Notes: a model not told the origin generated them from the sequence alone. Positions 1 to 10,872 are shown, counted from the first letter of the stretch. The stretch: 64,000 bases of DNA from Neobacillus massiliamazoniensis (GCF_001048695.1 NZ_CVRB01000001.1:1426001-1490000); one strand, 5' to 3'. Numbers and translations are program-made.

Positions 1-168
1 ATAAAATATAAGTAATAAACGGTATATAAATACATATTTAGAGGATATTCTAAAGAGGTCTGAATTTTTGCGGCATCCGACATCCTTATTTTTACTGGAA
101 TCCTTCTCGTCCTTACCCTATTTATGATATACTACTTTAGTTATGTTTGATAAAAGTTGGAGGACTTC

Positions 169-1659
169 ATGGGTAAAAACGCAAAAGCAAGAATTCAAAA
201 GGGGAAAATCCTTTCATTTGTTCCTACAGGAGAATATTATTTCACGAAGGGTTTGAAGGCATACCGTCGACGTGATTTTCTAAAAGCGAAGAAGTACTTG
301 GAACGTGCTATGCAGCTTGAGCCTGGTGAACCAATGATTACCTGTCAGTTGGCGATTGTGTCGACAGAACTGGGCGAGTATGAAAATTCCAATCGACTCT
401 TGCATCTAATCCTTGAAGAACTTGATGTTGAAATGGCGGAGTGCCATTATTTTTTGGCGAACAATTATGCCCATATGGGTTTTTTTAAAGATGCTTATCA
501 CCATGCCAAGCTTTATTTGGAGCTGGATCCGATTGGTGATTTTTCAGAGGATACAGAGGATTTAATGGAGGTGCTTACTCTCGAGGTTGAGGAGCTTGAG
601 GATGAGCTATATCCTCAGGATGATTTGATCTTTAAGCAGGAACAAGCCCGTGAGCTGCTGGAATCCGGCTATTTTCCAAAAGCGATTGAGCTGTTAACAG
701 ATGTGGTTGAAGAATATCCAGAATACTGGTCTGCTTACAACAATTTAGCACTCGCATATTTTTACCTTGGTGACACGAATAGAGCAGAATCCATTCTAAT
801 GGATGTGCTTGAACGAAATCCGGGAAATCTTCATGCCTTATGTAACAGGCTTGTCTTTAGCTATTATCAGGGGGAGCATAGCTCTGTTGAGCGCATGGTA
901 CAGCCACTGAAAAAAATACAGCCAATCTTAGCGGAGCATCAGTTCAAGCTTGGTGCAACATTTGCTCTAGTGGGTGAGTACGATGCTGCCTATTCATGGC
1001 TCAAACGTTTATATAGTTATGGCTTTGACGGAGATGGACCGTTTTACTACTGGCTTGCCTATGCTGCTTACCACACTGGACATGAAAATTTTTCAAGGAA
1101 TATTTGGAAAAGGGTACTTGAATTCAGCCCGGAAAAAGAAGGATTAGAACCATGGGCTACAGAAAAGGTAAATGGCTTTGAAAATCATTATGGATCCATT
1201 TTTCAAAAATTAGATAGCGATTATATAGAAGAGCGCTTCTTTGCGATTTTTCTAGCATCTGTTTCTGAAAAAAAAGAAGAGCTTCTTACTTCTAAGCGGC
1301 TTGTTCGAAATCAGAAGCTTACGCTGCTTGAAAAACAATATATTTCGTTAATAAAGTCCGGCAAACCATCGATGGTGCAGGATGCCCATGAAATTGCTGA
1401 GCTTTTATATGAAAATCATAAACCTATTGATGCCATTCAAGCCGGTTTATTTTTGATGTGGTTTTCCGTGTTTGCAGAAATTTCTGCCGAGTCTGCTTCC
1501 CTCTTGAAAAATAAAAATGCATGGGCAGGAGCCATTGAGTATGTTTGGCACCGACTGCGCAGTGAAAAGGTGACAAAACAGGAGTTGGCCAAACGCTATG
1601 GCATTTCCTCAGCCACCATCGGAAAGTATGTCAAAATGGTGAATACCTATTTGAACTAA
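169..1659 (+). CDS. yvcD: TPR-repeat protein, YvcD-like
   Basis: A 496-residue soluble protein. Tetratricopeptide-like helical pairs are visible near residues 10-50 and 140-230, with the usual A-Y/L-G-A spacing. The last 30 residues (KQELAKRYGISSATIGKYVK) look like a helix-turn-helix. The start is the ATG at 169 because GGAGG at 159-163 is well spaced from it; a TTG at 157 in the same frame would overlap that site. Its position directly before trxB matches yvcD in Bacillus. The molecular role is not established; TPR proteins usually scaffold other proteins, and the HTH-like end suggests possible nucleic-acid contact (inference). Confidence 0.8.
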   Translation: MGKNAKARIQKGKILSFVPTGEYYFTKGLKAYRRRDFLKAKKYLERAMQLEPGEPMITCQLAIVSTELGEYENSNRLLHLILEELDVEMAECHYFLANNYAHMGFFKDAYHHAKLYLELDPIGDFSEDTEDLMEVLTLEVEELEDELYPQDDLIFKQEQARELLESGYFPKAIELLTDVVEEYPEYWSAYNNLALAYFYLGDTNRAESILMDVLERNPGNLHALCNRLVFSYYQGEHSSVERMVQPLKKIQPILAEHQFKLGATFALVGEYDAAYSWLKRLYSYGFDGDGPFYYWLAYAAYHTGHENFSRNIWKRVLEFSPEKEGLEPWATEKVNGFENHYGSIFQKLDSDYIEERFFAIFLASVSEKKEELLTSKRLVRNQKLTLLEKQYISLIKSGKPSMVQDAHEIAELLYENHKPIDAIQAGLFLMWFSVFAEISAESASLLKNKNAWAGAIEYVWHRLRSEKVTKQELAKRYGISSATIGKYVKMVNTYLN

Positions 1660-1722
1660 AGCAACCTTTTGCTGTCTTATGAGCAAATCTTTGGACTGCC
1701 AAAACTTTGTTCTATACGATGA

Positions 1723-2802
<1,080 letters not shown>

Positions 2803-2891
2803 TCCTATCTTTACTCTCCTGTAACAGTGGTGAAATATAGATATTGTATGATGGGGATAGAAATTGACCCCCTTTAAAAATATAAACCTTT

Positions 2892-2924
2892 GGGCACAGG
2901 TGAATAACCTGTGCTATTTTTTTA
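2892..2924 (+). terminator. Rho-independent terminator after trxB
   Basis: GCACAGGT pairs with ACCTGTGC around a 5-base loop and is followed by a T-rich tract. Confidence 0.85.
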
Positions 2925-2971
2925 GTTTATTTGGATCGATCCGTTTTGTCATATAATCCAACGGGTATTCA

Positions 2972-3000
2972 TTGTGACTACTTCCTAAAAATAGTATAAT
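2972..3000 (+). promoter_or_regulatory. SigA promoter for the yvcI-crh operon
   Basis: TTGTGA, a 17-base spacer, then a perfect TATAAT, about 58 bases before the yvcI start. Confidence 0.7.
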
Positions 3001-3057
3001 GAAATGAATCAATTAGATGTTAAAATAGGATAAATGCATATATAGAGGGTGAATATT

Positions 3058-3516
3058 GTGCAGCGAGTCACCAATTGTGTGTTAGTAAGGGAAAATAAAA
3101 TTTTGTTGCTGCAAAAACCGAGTCGGGGCTGGTGGGTAGCACCAGGCGGAAAAATGGAGCCAGGTGAGTCGGTTAGGGATTCATGTATCAGAGAATATCG
3201 TGAAGAAACTGGGATTTACTTAAAAAATCCACAGCTTAAAGGCGTTTTTACAATGATCATGAAAGAAAGTGAACAGCTGATTTCCGAGTGGATGATGTTC
3301 ACATTTCTAGCAACCGATTCAGATGGCACTCGGTTTGAGGAATCGGATGAGGGAAAGCTCGAATGGCAGTTAGTGGACCAATTAAAAAGTCTTCCGATGG
3401 CTGCAGGTGATCGCCATATTATTGACTACATGATTCATGGCAAAGGCATGATTTACGGTACTTTTACGTATACAAAAGACTTTCAACTCATTAGTTATCG
3501 ATTAGATCCAAGTTAA
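3058..3516 (+). CDS. yvcI: NUDIX hydrolase YvcI
   Basis: Cytosolic NUDIX pyrophosphatase of 152 residues. The NUDIX box runs from GGKMEPGES to REYREETGI at about residues 26-48, with the expected glutamates that bind metal. The family hydrolyses nucleoside diphosphates linked to another group; the substrate cannot be read from sequence. The start is the GTG at 3058, which gives [10 protein letters not shown] and is 8 bases after AGAGGG; a GTG at 3049 overlaps that site. It is the first gene of the yvcI-rapZ-yvcK-whiA-crh operon. Confidence 0.85.
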   Translation: MQRVTNCVLVRENKILLLQKPSRGWWVAPGGKMEPGESVRDSCIREYREETGIYLKNPQLKGVFTMIMKESEQLISEWMMFTFLATDSDGTRFEESDEGKLEWQLVDQLKSLPMAAGDRHIIDYMIHGKGMIYGTFTYTKDFQLISYRLDPS

Positions 3517-3536
3517 ATAATAGGGGGAATTTGAAA

Positions 3537-4430
3537 ATGAGTTCCGGTTCGACTGGCGATACTCAAATGGTGATTATTACTGGAATGTCTGGAGCAGGAA
3601 AAACGGTTGCCATCCAAAGTTTTGAGGACTTAGGCTTCTTCTGCGTTGATAATTTGCCACCGACACTATTGCCAAAATTTCTTGAACTTATGGAAGAATC
3701 AGGGAATAAAATGAATAAAGTGGCTTTAGTTATGGATTTAAGAGGAAGAGAGTTTTTTGATTCTCTCTTTAAGGCACTTGATGAGCTTGCTGAAACCTCA
3801 TGGGTCACGCCGCAGATTTTATTTTTAAATGCAGATGATGCTACGTTAGTTCGACGATACAAGGAGACGAGGCGGTCGCATCCACTAGCTCAATCTGGTC
3901 TTCCGCTAGAAGGAATTAGACTTGAACGGGAGCTGCTTGAAGGCTTAAAGGGCCGGGCACAGCTCATTTACAATACTTCACAAATGAAGCCGCGTGAATT
4001 ACGCGAAAAGATCATAAAGGAATTTACTGCAAACCATCAATTAATCTTTACTGTCAATGTGATGTCATTTGGATTTAAACATGGTATTCCAATTGATGCG
4101 GACCTAGTTTTTGATGTGCGTTTCCTGCCAAATCCCCATTATATTGATCATATGAGGCCAAAAACGGGCTTGGAAGAGGAAGTTTCGAGCTATGTTTTAA
4201 AATGGAATGAAACGCAGAAATTTATAGAAAAGGTAACCGATTTGCTAAGCTTCATGCTCCCGCATTATAAGCGTGAGGGAAAAGCCCAGCTTGTGATTGC
4301 GATCGGCTGTACAGGTGGGCAGCATCGGTCTGTTACCCTTGCAGAATACCTTGGGAATTATTTTAAAAAAGATTATAAAACGTGTATAACACACCGTGAC
4401 ATTGATAGGAGAAAGGAAAAAACTATATGA
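3537..4430 (+). CDS. rapZ: RNase adapter / nucleotide-binding protein RapZ (YvcJ)
   Basis: 297 residues with a Walker A motif GMSGAGKT at residues 16-23 and the conserved C-terminal CTGGQHRSV segment. Family members bind GTP/ATP; in E. coli RapZ controls GlmY/GlmZ turnover and glucosamine-6-phosphate synthesis, while in Bacillus YvcJ influences competence and cell-wall precursor balance (known of the family). The ATG at 3537 is 9 bases from AGGGGG; the upstream TTG at 3531 is too close. The stop overlaps the yvcK start (ATGA), which implies translational coupling. Confidence 0.93.
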   Translation: MSSGSTGDTQMVIITGMSGAGKTVAIQSFEDLGFFCVDNLPPTLLPKFLELMEESGNKMNKVALVMDLRGREFFDSLFKALDELAETSWVTPQILFLNADDATLVRRYKETRRSHPLAQSGLPLEGIRLERELLEGLKGRAQLIYNTSQMKPRELREKIIKEFTANHQLIFTVNVMSFGFKHGIPIDADLVFDVRFLPNPHYIDHMRPKTGLEEEVSSYVLKWNETQKFIEKVTDLLSFMLPHYKREGKAQLVIAIGCTGGQHRSVTLAEYLGNYFKKDYKTCITHRDIDRRKEKTI

Positions 4431-5410
4431 GCACATATGGAAAGCCAAGAATTGTCATTCTTGGCGGAGGAACAGGCTTGCCCGTGTTATTGCGTGGGTT
4501 AAAATACTATCCTGTTGATATAACTGCCATTGTGACAGTTGCTGATGATGGCGGGTCTTCAGGAAGGCTACGCGAGGATTTGCACATTCCTCCTCCCGGT
4601 GATATCCGCAATGTGTTAGCTGCATTATCAGATGTGGAACCGCTCATTGAGGAAATGTTTCAACATCGTTTTAAAACGTCAAATGAACTGTCGGGCCATT
4701 CGCTAGGAAATCTAATTTTAGCTGCGATGACATCGATTACAGGAAATTTTGTTCACGCAATCCAGGAAATGAGCAAGGTGTTGAATGTGCATGGCAAAGT
4801 CTTACCTGCTGCCAACCAGAGTGTGGTCTTGAATGCGGAAATGGAAGACGGAACTGTCGTTAAGGGCGAATCGAAAATTCCGTATTCAGGAAAAAAAATA
4901 AAGAAGGTCTTCCTAACACCAGGAAACATCCGGCCAATACCAGAGACGATTCAAGCAATCCGCCAAGCGGATTTAATTATTATCGGTCCTGGCAGCTTAT
5001 ACACGAGCATCCTGCCGAATTTACTCGTTCCAAGATTGGGGGATGAGGTATGCCGCTCACGTGCCAAGAAGGTATATATTTGCAATTTAATGACCCAAGC
5101 AGGGGAAACCCATGGCTACACTGCGAGTGAGCATGTGAAAGCAATTTATAACCATATGAAATGTGCTTTTATTAATACGATTCTTGTCAATAATGAAGAA
5201 ATTCCGCCCGATATTCAGCTTCGCTATAATGAAGAGCTGGCCAATCCAGTTTATTTCGACATGCCAGATTTATATGATCTTGGTTTAGAGGTTGTTCAAG
5301 GGGATATTGGCTCCCATGAAAATGGCTCATTGCGGCATGATCCGAAAAAAGTAGCAAAAATTTTATACGATTTATTAATTGCTGAAACCAAAAAGCGATA
5401 TGAAGCGTAA
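4427..5410 (+). CDS. yvcK: Gluconeogenesis/cell-shape factor YvcK (GlmR)
   Basis: 327-residue cytosolic protein of the CofD-like fold. The N-terminal glycine-rich motif [14 protein letters not shown] and the [14 protein letters not shown] segment are typical. Homologs bind UDP-GlcNAc and are needed for cell-wall synthesis on gluconeogenic carbon sources, in part through glucosamine-6-phosphate synthase. It overlaps the rapZ stop by four bases and lies directly before whiA, the conserved Firmicute order. Confidence 0.93.
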   Translation: MSTYGKPRIVILGGGTGLPVLLRGLKYYPVDITAIVTVADDGGSSGRLREDLHIPPPGDIRNVLAALSDVEPLIEEMFQHRFKTSNELSGHSLGNLILAAMTSITGNFVHAIQEMSKVLNVHGKVLPAANQSVVLNAEMEDGTVVKGESKIPYSGKKIKKVFLTPGNIRPIPETIQAIRQADLIIIGPGSLYTSILPNLLVPRLGDEVCRSRAKKVYICNLMTQAGETHGYTASEHVKAIYNHMKCAFINTILVNNEEIPPDIQLRYNEELANPVYFDMPDLYDLGLEVVQGDIGSHENGSLRHDPKKVAKILYDLLIAETKKRYEA

Positions 5411-5508
5411 ATAAGGAAGTTTCTTTTTTTATAGAATAAGGACTTCGAGAATTGTTTAGAGTTCGCTTTTAGTTGTCGTACCAACAGGAGAATAAGGAGG
5501 TGAAGGGG

Positions 5509-6459
5509 ATGTCTTTCGCTTCGGAAACGAAAAAAGAATTAACCAATTTGGAAGTGAAACCATGTTGTATTCGGTCAGAGCTTTCTGCACTGATTCGCAT
5601 GAACGGTTCCCTTTCCTTTTCCAATCGCAAGTTAATCGTTGATATCCAAACCGAAAATGCGGCAATAGCCAGACGTATATACACATTACTTAAAATGGCT
5701 TTTCAAGTTCAGGTTGAACTGCTCGTCCGAAAAAAAATGCGCTTAAAGAAAAATAACGTCTACATTGTCAGGTTATCACATCAGGCAAAGGAAATTTTAG
5801 AGGATACAAAAATACTTGGAGAAGGATTCACCTTCATTCATGATATTTCAAAGGATCTTATCAAGAAGAAATGTTGTAAGCGCTCTTACTTACGCGGCGC
5901 CTTTCTTGCAGGTGGTTCCGTTAACAATCCGGAAACGTCCTCCTATCATTTAGAAATTTTCTCTTTGTATAAAGAGCACAATGATTCTTTATGCGAGTTA
6001 ATGAATACATTCGAACTGAACAGCAAAACGCTCGAGCGCAAAAAGGGCTATATTACGTACTTAAAAGAAGCAGAAAAAATTACCGAGTTTTTAAATATCA
6101 TAGGTGCCCACAACGCTCTGCTCCGTTTTGAGGATGTCAGAATTGTTCGTGATATGAGAAATTCGGTGAATCGTCTCGTTAATTGTGAAACCGCGAACTT
6201 AAACAAAACAATCGGGGCCTCCATTAGGCAGGTTGAGAATATTCGTTACATAGCGGACACAGTTGGACTACAAATTTTACCACAAAAATTAAGAGAAATT
6301 GCCGAACTTCGAATACAATATACCGATGTGACCCTAAAGGAACTGGGCGAGATGGTTTCAGGAGGGGCAATTAGTAAATCCGGAATCAATCATCGTTTAC
6401 GAAAAATTGATGAGATTGCTGAAAAACTTCGGGTTGGTGATAGCATACCTAAAAAATAA
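5509..6459 (+). CDS. whiA: DNA-binding protein WhiA
   Basis: 316 residues, the same length as Bacillus WhiA. It has an N-terminal LAGLIDADG-homing-endonuclease-like domain without catalytic residues and a C-terminal helix-turn-helix (residues about 270-305, [20 protein letters not shown]). In Bacillus it affects cell division and chromosome segregation. The ATG at 5509 is 8 bases from AAGGAGGTG; a longer reading from 5473 would run through that ribosome site and is rejected. Confidence 0.95.
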   Translation: MSFASETKKELTNLEVKPCCIRSELSALIRMNGSLSFSNRKLIVDIQTENAAIARRIYTLLKMAFQVQVELLVRKKMRLKKNNVYIVRLSHQAKEILEDTKILGEGFTFIHDISKDLIKKKCCKRSYLRGAFLAGGSVNNPETSSYHLEIFSLYKEHNDSLCELMNTFELNSKTLERKKGYITYLKEAEKITEFLNIIGAHNALLRFEDVRIVRDMRNSVNRLVNCETANLNKTIGASIRQVENIRYIADTVGLQILPQKLREIAELRIQYTDVTLKELGEMVSGGAISKSGINHRLRKIDEIAEKLRVGDSIPKK

Positions 6460-6479
6460 GATTTAGGAGGAATTATCTA

Positions 6480-6737
6480 ATGTTGGAGAAACAAGTGGAA
6501 GTAAAATTGAAAAAAGGTCTTCAGGCACGCCCGGCAGCCCTTTTTGTACAGGAGGCCAATCGATTTTCGTCTGATATTTTTTTAGAAAAAGACGGTAAAA
6601 AAGTCAATGCCAAAAGCATCATGGGCCTCATGAGCCTGGCAGTTGGTTCTGGAGTCGTTATTAATATCGTCGCTGACGGTTCTGATGAAGAGAACGCAAT
6701 CGCCGCTCTAGCTGAATTCATTCAAAATGAACAGTAA
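6480..6737 (+). CDS. crh: HPr-like catabolite repression protein Crh
   Basis: 85 residues of HPr fold. The active-site histidine of HPr is replaced by Gln15 (GLQARPAA), while the regulatory Ser46 is kept (AKSIMGLM). That combination defines Crh, which cannot pass phosphate from PEP but is phosphorylated on Ser46 by HPr kinase and then acts as CcpA corepressor. Good ribosome site TAGGAGG. It is the last gene of the operon, followed by a strong terminator. Confidence 0.95.
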   Translation: MLEKQVEVKLKKGLQARPAALFVQEANRFSSDIFLEKDGKKVNAKSIMGLMSLAVGSGVVINIVADGSDEENAIAALAEFIQNEQ

Positions 6738-6740
6738 AAT

Positions 6741-6783
6741 AAAAGGGGTTTGGCACTGTGAGTGGTGTCAAACCCCTTTTTAA
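6741..6783 (+). terminator. Terminator after crh
   Basis: AAAAGGGGTTTG pairs with CAAACCCCTTTT, then T residues. It closes the yvcI-crh operon directly before the repeat array. Confidence 0.9.
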
Positions 6784-6789
6784 TTTAAT

Positions 6790-7725
6790 ATCGTGGAAAT
6801 AAAGGGAAAGCTCGCGGAATAACTGAGAAAAGCAGCCGAAAAAGACTCGGTTTAGAGAGGGTTCGCGAAAAAAAGGGAAAGTGCGCGGAATAAATTGAAA
6901 AACGCGCGGAATAAATCTAAAAGTCTGCGGAATTAATATGGAAACGCGCGGAATAAATCCGAAAGTCCGCGGAATTAATGAGAGAAGCAGCCGAAAAAGA
7001 CTCGATTGAGAGAAGGTTCTCGGGAAAAAGTGCGGAGTTCGCGGAATAAATTGAAAAACGCGCGGAATAAATCCGAAAGTCTGCGGAATTAATATGGAAA
7101 CGCGCGGAATTAAACTGAATGTCCGCGGAATTAATGAGGGACGCAGCCGAAAAAACTCGATTGAGAGAAGGTTCGCGGAAAAAAAGGGAAAGTGCGCGGA
7201 ATAAATTGAAAAACGCGCGGAATAAATCCGAAAGTCTGCGGAATTAATATTGAAACGCGCGGAATTAATCTGAAAGTACGCGGAATTAATGAGAGAAGCA
7301 GCCGAAAAAGACTCGATTGAGAGGGGTTCGCGGAAAAAAGGGCAAAGTCCGCGGAATAAATTGAAAAACGCGCGGAATAAATCCGAAAGTCCGCGGAATT
7401 AATATTGAAACGCGCGGAATTAATCTGAAAGTACGCGGAATTAATGAGAGAAGCAGCCGGAAAAGACTCGATAGAAAGAGGGTTCGCGGAAAAAGGGCAA
7501 AGTCTGCGGAATTAATATGGAAACGCGCGGAATTAATCTGAAAGTCCGCGGAATTAATGAGAGAAGCAGCCGAAAAAGACTCGATTGAGAGAAGGTTCGC
7601 GGAAAAAAGGGCAAAGTACGCGGAATAAACTAAAAAACGCACGGAATAAATCCGAAAGTCTGCGAAATTAATATGGAAACGCGCGGAATTCCTATAAAAG
7701 CTCGCGGAATTATTCCGAAACCACC
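6790..7725. repeat. Nested tandem array: 21-bp subunits in a 155-bp higher-order unit
   Basis: About 930 bases built of 21-base subunits with the core (C/T)GCGGAATWAAT followed by GAAAG/GAAAC. Six subunits plus a 29-base spacer form a 155-base unit. The marker GCAGCCG recurs at 6832, 6987, 7143, 7298, 7453 and 7566, i.e. at steps of 155, 156, 155, 155 and 113. The last unit is shorter by exactly two subunits (42 bases). The plus strand is very purine-rich. No credible gene lies in it: a minus-strand open frame arises only because 21 is divisible by three. It lies between the convergent crh and clpP terminators. Confidence 0.9.
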
Positions 7726-7744
7726 CTGACTTAAACCCGCAAAA

Positions 7745-7780
7745 TAAGTAAAAAAGCAACCGGCAAAGCGCCGATTGCTT
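7745..7780 (-). terminator. Terminator after clpP
   Basis: On the minus strand AAGCAATCGGC pairs with GCCGGTTGCTT (one mismatch), followed by a run of six or more T. Confidence 0.8.
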
Positions 7781-7786
7781 AATCAT

Positions 7787-8392
7787 TTATTTTTTTTCTT
7801 TATCAATAATAGGATTACGAGTGATAATGCTGTCAATTAGACCATATTCTTTTGCTCTTTCAGCGGTCATAAAATTGTCGCGGTCGGTATCCTTTTGAAT
7901 GACTTCAAGTGGTTGCCCTGTACGATCAGCTAAGATTCCATTTAATTTTTCACGTAGGAACAAGATGCGTTTAGCGGCAATTTCAATTTCTGTTGCTTGT
8001 CCTTGAGCACCACCAAGCGGTTGGTGAATCATGACCTCAGCATTTGGCAAAGCAAAACGCTTACCTTTTTCACCTGCAGCGAGTAAGAACGCACCCATAG
8101 AAGCAGCCATCCCGATACAAACGGTAGATACATGTGGTTTAATATATTGCATTGTATCGTAAATTGCCATTCCGGCTGTGATGCTTCCGCCAGGGCTATT
8201 GATGTAAAGTGTAATATCTTTTTCTGGATTTTCCGCTTCAAGGAATAATAATTGCGCTACAATAGAATTGGCAACGTTGTCATCAATAGCGCTGCCAAGC
8301 ATAATGATCCGATCCTTTAATAGGCGAGAATAAATGTCATATGCGCGTTCGCCACGATTAGTTTGTTCAATAACTGTAGGAATCAAGTTCAT
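7787..8392 (-). CDS. clpP: ATP-dependent Clp protease proteolytic subunit
   Basis: 201-residue serine peptidase forming the tetradecameric barrel that works with ClpX, ClpC or ClpE. The catalytic triad is visible as Ser98 (GMAASMGAF), His123 (MIHQPLGG) and Asp172 (DRDNFM). An AAGGAGGAAG ribosome site precedes the ATG. Control by CtsR is indicated by an operator inside the promoter. It faces the crh operon across the large repeat array. Confidence 0.97.
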   Translation of the reverse strand: MNLIPTVIEQTNRGERAYDIYSRLLKDRIIMLGSAIDDNVANSIVAQLLFLEAENPEKDITLYINSPGGSITAGMAIYDTMQYIKPHVSTVCIGMAASMGAFLLAAGEKGKRFALPNAEVMIHQPLGGAQGQATEIEIAAKRILFLREKLNGILADRTGQPLEVIQKDTDRDNFMTAERAKEYGLIDSIITRNPIIDKEKK

Positions 8393-8424
8393 TTTTCTTC
8401 CTCCTTTGAATGGTATGTATTGTT

Positions 8425-8453
8425 ATCATACACTGATGGTCAATAAAGGTCAA
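8425..8453 (-). promoter_or_regulatory. SigA promoter of clpP
   Basis: On the minus strand TTGACC (8453-8448), a 17-base spacer, then TATGAT (8430-8425). The CtsR operator covers the -35 and part of the spacer. Confidence 0.8.
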
Positions 8454-8454
8454 A
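8438..8454 (+). promoter_or_regulatory. CtsR operator
   Basis: Direct heptad repeat GGTCAAT-AAA-GGTCAAA with the 3-base spacing known for CtsR sites. It overlaps the clpP -35 region, so binding would block polymerase and be relieved by heat or protein stress. Confidence 0.85.
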
Positions 8455-8532
8455 CAATTCCACTTGAATTTTGTTCGACAGCTTTCCCTATTTCATCATA
8501 ACCACTCATGGTCATTTTAAACCATAAAATAC

Positions 8533-8561
8533 TTGCAAACTTGAATAATATCGCATATAAT
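8533..8561 (+). promoter_or_regulatory. Promoter of tRNA-Arg
   Basis: TTGCAA, a 17-base spacer, then TATAAT, ending 17 bases before the tRNA. Confidence 0.7.
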
Positions 8562-8578
8562 ATGAAAGTCGCATATTT

Positions 8579-8650
8579 GCCCTCGTAGTGCAACGGATAG
8601 CACGCAAGATTCCGGTTCTTGAAATTCGGGTTCGAGTCCTGACGAGGGCG
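8579..8650 (+). tRNA. tRNA-Arg (anticodon CCG)
   Basis: A 72-base cloverleaf. The acceptor arms are GCCCTCG and CGAGGGC, the D arm GTGC...GCAC, the anticodon stem CAAGA/TCTTG around loop TTCCGGT (anticodon CCG, reading CGG), and the T arm carries GGTTCGAGTCC. CCA is not encoded. It has its own promoter and terminator. Confidence 0.9.
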
Positions 8651-8655
8651 TACAA

Positions 8656-8702
8656 TAAGTCTCTGTGTTTGTTGAATCTTCAACAGACATGGGGACTTTT
8701 TC
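8656..8702 (+). terminator. Terminator after tRNA-Arg
   Basis: Long hairpin: AAGTC...TGTTTGTTGAA pairs with TTCAACAGACA...GACTT, then five T. Confidence 0.75.
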
Positions 8703-8845
8703 GTTTGGAGAAAACCTAATCAAAAACAGGATAAACCATTAAAGACATCCAACATACGTCAAAGAAGTTTTTTACATTGCAAAATAAAAATCTTAACCAG
8801 GAGGGATATGCTAGATTCTACCTCAATTACAAAATCCACAGCATT

Positions 8846-9045
8846 ATCGACAAATTCTAAGGATATATCTACAAATTCCTGATCTCTATCTACAAATTTT
8901 TGGATATTTTGGAATAACACTCAACTCCAGAGCTAAAATCTTCAAATTCTCGCACTCTATCTACAAAAATTAGGTATATTTTCGTACAACAATATTTTTC
9001 AGAGCAATTTTCTACAAGATTCGCAATAAAATCTACAAATTTGGT
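8846..9045. repeat. 21-bp-period array with core ATCTACAAAT
   Basis: The core ATC(T/G)ACAAAT or close variants start at 8846, 8867, 8888, then 8938, 8959, then 9010, 9031. Within each group the step is exactly 21; the groups are separated by 50-51 bases. No gene is visible between the tRNA terminator (8702) and sigL (9211). Confidence 0.75.
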
Positions 9046-9210
9046 ATTATTTAACTATAGCCATATAGTTTTTTATTACTAATAAATCCAATCATACCCC
9101 CATAATTAGCCAAAACTGGACAGGTTAGGACAGAAAAATCGGGCATACCAGATTCTTTCCATACACCAAATCCTTTTCTTCATGTAAAATAAGAGAAGGA
9201 GGGGATGAGC

Positions 9211-10518
9211 ATGAACTTGAAAGCAGGTTTGTGGCAACAGCAAACGTTAAAATTGACAATGACGCAAGAGCTCACGCAGGCGATTGCCCTATTACAATAC
9301 TCGGCTCAGGAATTGACTGCTTATTTGGAAAATAAAGCACTGGAAAATCCCCTAATGCAGATTGAACATGGAAATGTCCAGCCGATGAATCCATTAATTG
9401 ACAGGCAGCGCCGAAAGCACCATACAGCCGAACAGAATTGGATTAATCAAATTTCTGAAAAAACGGTATCACGTGAAGAACAATTAATTTCGCAATTAAA
9501 TATTAAAAAATTATCAAATGATCAATTAAGGGTCATTCGCTACTTAATCCAGAGTCTAGATGTAAACGGTTACTTTTCGGGTGACCTCGAAACTATTGCT
9601 AATCGCATAGAGGTTCCACTTGAAATAGTGGAGGATGGGCTGGCGATTATTCAAATGCTAGAGCCTGCAGGCATTGGGGCAAGAAACCTGCAGGAGTGTC
9701 TTCTGCTTCAGCTTGACGTAAATGGGCTTGCTGAAAGAATTATTTCTGATTATTTCATTCCTTTTGCAGAAAAAAAGTGGAAGATCATTGCGAAGGAGCT
9801 CGGGATTTCGCTTAAGGAGATCCAAGAAGTTTTTGATGAGATTCAGCTTCTAAATCCAAAGCCGGGTGCCTTGCTAGAAAATGATAGTCCGAACTACATC
9901 ATTCCTGATGCCATTATCGAGCGAGTAAACGACGGGTTTACAGTACGGATGTTTGATGATCCACTGCCAAAGATTAGTTTCAATGACCAATATTATAAAA
10001 AATTAACGACCACCGAAGACAAGCAGGTTAACAGCTTTTTACGCGATAAACTTCAAGATTATCAGTGGATTATAAAAAGCATTGAACAAAGAAAAGAAAC
10101 GCTGACAAAGGTGATTACAAAAATTATTGAAAAACAACTAGCATTTTTTCAAAAAGGACCAGAGTATTTGATGCCGATGACGATGAAGGAAGTGGCTAGT
10201 GAGCTAGGCATACATGAATCAACAGTAAGTAGGGCGGTCAAGGAAAAATATGTTCAAACACCTGTTGGAACCTTTACGTTGAAATCCTTTTTTACGAGCA
10301 CGATTCAAACGGTTCAGGATGAAAGTACTTCCTCGACACAGGTGAAGAAGGCAATTGCCACCATGATTCAAAAAGAGGATAAGCAGAAGCCGCTTTCTGA
10401 TCAAGAAATTGTCGAACAGTTGAAAACACAAGAAGGGATGGTTGTCTCAAGGCGGACGATCGCTAAGTATAGAGAGCAATTAGGGATCCCTTCTTCAACG
10501 AAAAGAAAGAGGTTTTAA
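9211..10518 (+). CDS. sigL: RNA polymerase sigma-54 factor SigL
   Basis: 435 residues, matching Bacillus SigL (about 436). An N-terminal activator-interaction region is rich in Gln and Leu (residues 1-50), then comes a core-binding domain, and the C-terminal HTH and RpoN box SRRTIAKYRE at about residue 417 recognises the -24 element. It directs -12/-24 promoters with bEBP activators, for example for branched-chain amino acid, arginine and acetoin use. The ATG at 9211 is 8 bases after AAGGAGG; the ATG at 9205 is only 2 bases away and less likely. No sigma-54 promoter was recognised in the window. Confidence 0.94.
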   Translation: MNLKAGLWQQQTLKLTMTQELTQAIALLQYSAQELTAYLENKALENPLMQIEHGNVQPMNPLIDRQRRKHHTAEQNWINQISEKTVSREEQLISQLNIKKLSNDQLRVIRYLIQSLDVNGYFSGDLETIANRIEVPLEIVEDGLAIIQMLEPAGIGARNLQECLLLQLDVNGLAERIISDYFIPFAEKKWKIIAKELGISLKEIQEVFDEIQLLNPKPGALLENDSPNYIIPDAIIERVNDGFTVRMFDDPLPKISFNDQYYKKLTTTEDKQVNSFLRDKLQDYQWIIKSIEQRKETLTKVITKIIEKQLAFFQKGPEYLMPMTMKEVASELGIHESTVSRAVKEKYVQTPVGTFTLKSFFTSTIQTVQDESTSSTQVKKAIATMIQKEDKQKPLSDQEIVEQLKTQEGMVVSRRTIAKYREQLGIPSSTKRKRF

Positions 10519-10519
10519 A

Positions 10520-10771
10520 ATGTCACACATCACCATATATAGTCGAACACACTGCCCATTATGTGACAAAGCGAAAGCCGTCATTCTAGAGCTGAAAGAA
10601 GAATGGAATTTCACCCTTGAAGAGATTGATATTGAAACAAGCGATGAATTAACTGAACAGTACGGATTGATGATTCCTGTGGTTCATATCGATGGGGAAG
10701 AGGCGGCTTTTGGGCTTGTTAACAAATTTGTCATTAGAAACCGTTTACATGAAAAAAGCCTATCCAAATGA
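10520..10771 (+). CDS. Glutaredoxin-family thiol protein
   Basis: 83 residues with a thioredoxin fold signature and a C12-x-x-C15 redox motif (THCPLCDKAK), plus the cis-proline region at MIPVVHIDG. It belongs to the small glutaredoxin-like (DUF836) proteins. The start is one base after the sigL stop, so it is likely cotranscribed with sigL. The partner and substrate are unknown. Confidence 0.8.
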   Translation: MSHITIYSRTHCPLCDKAKAVILELKEEWNFTLEEIDIETSDELTEQYGLMIPVVHIDGEEAAFGLVNKFVIRNRLHEKSLSK

Positions 10772-10772
10772 G

Positions 10773-10801
10773 TTGAAATAGGTTTTCACTCCTGCTACAA
10801 T
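10773..10801 (+). promoter_or_regulatory. SigA promoter of the cggR-gap operon
   Basis: TTGAAA, a 17-base spacer, then TACAAT, directly after the preceding stop codon. Confidence 0.8.
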
Positions 10802-10836
10802 GAAAATTGTGATAGGGGTAATTTTTTTTAGGGTAG

Positions 10837-10872
10837 TGGGACATAATATGTCTATGATGGACATTTTTTGAC
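10837..10872 (+). promoter_or_regulatory. CggR operator
   Basis: Two tandem half-sites TGGGAC-N6-TGTC, 4 bases, ATGGAC-N6-TGAC. The spacing is identical to the known CggR operator (CGGGACN6TGTC-N4-CGGGACN6TGTC). It lies about 30 bases downstream of the predicted start site, as expected for a roadblock relieved by fructose-1,6-bisphosphate. Confidence 0.85.

Noticed and set aside
6751..6775. Possible sigma-54 promoter (TTGGCAC) near crh
   Set aside because: It is the left arm of the crh terminator and lacks a -12 TTGC element.
7286..7786. 166-residue minus-strand open frame rich in Asn-Ser-Ala and Arg-Phe repeats
   Set aside because: It is the translation of the 21-base array; the period is divisible by three and no ribosome site or family is seen.
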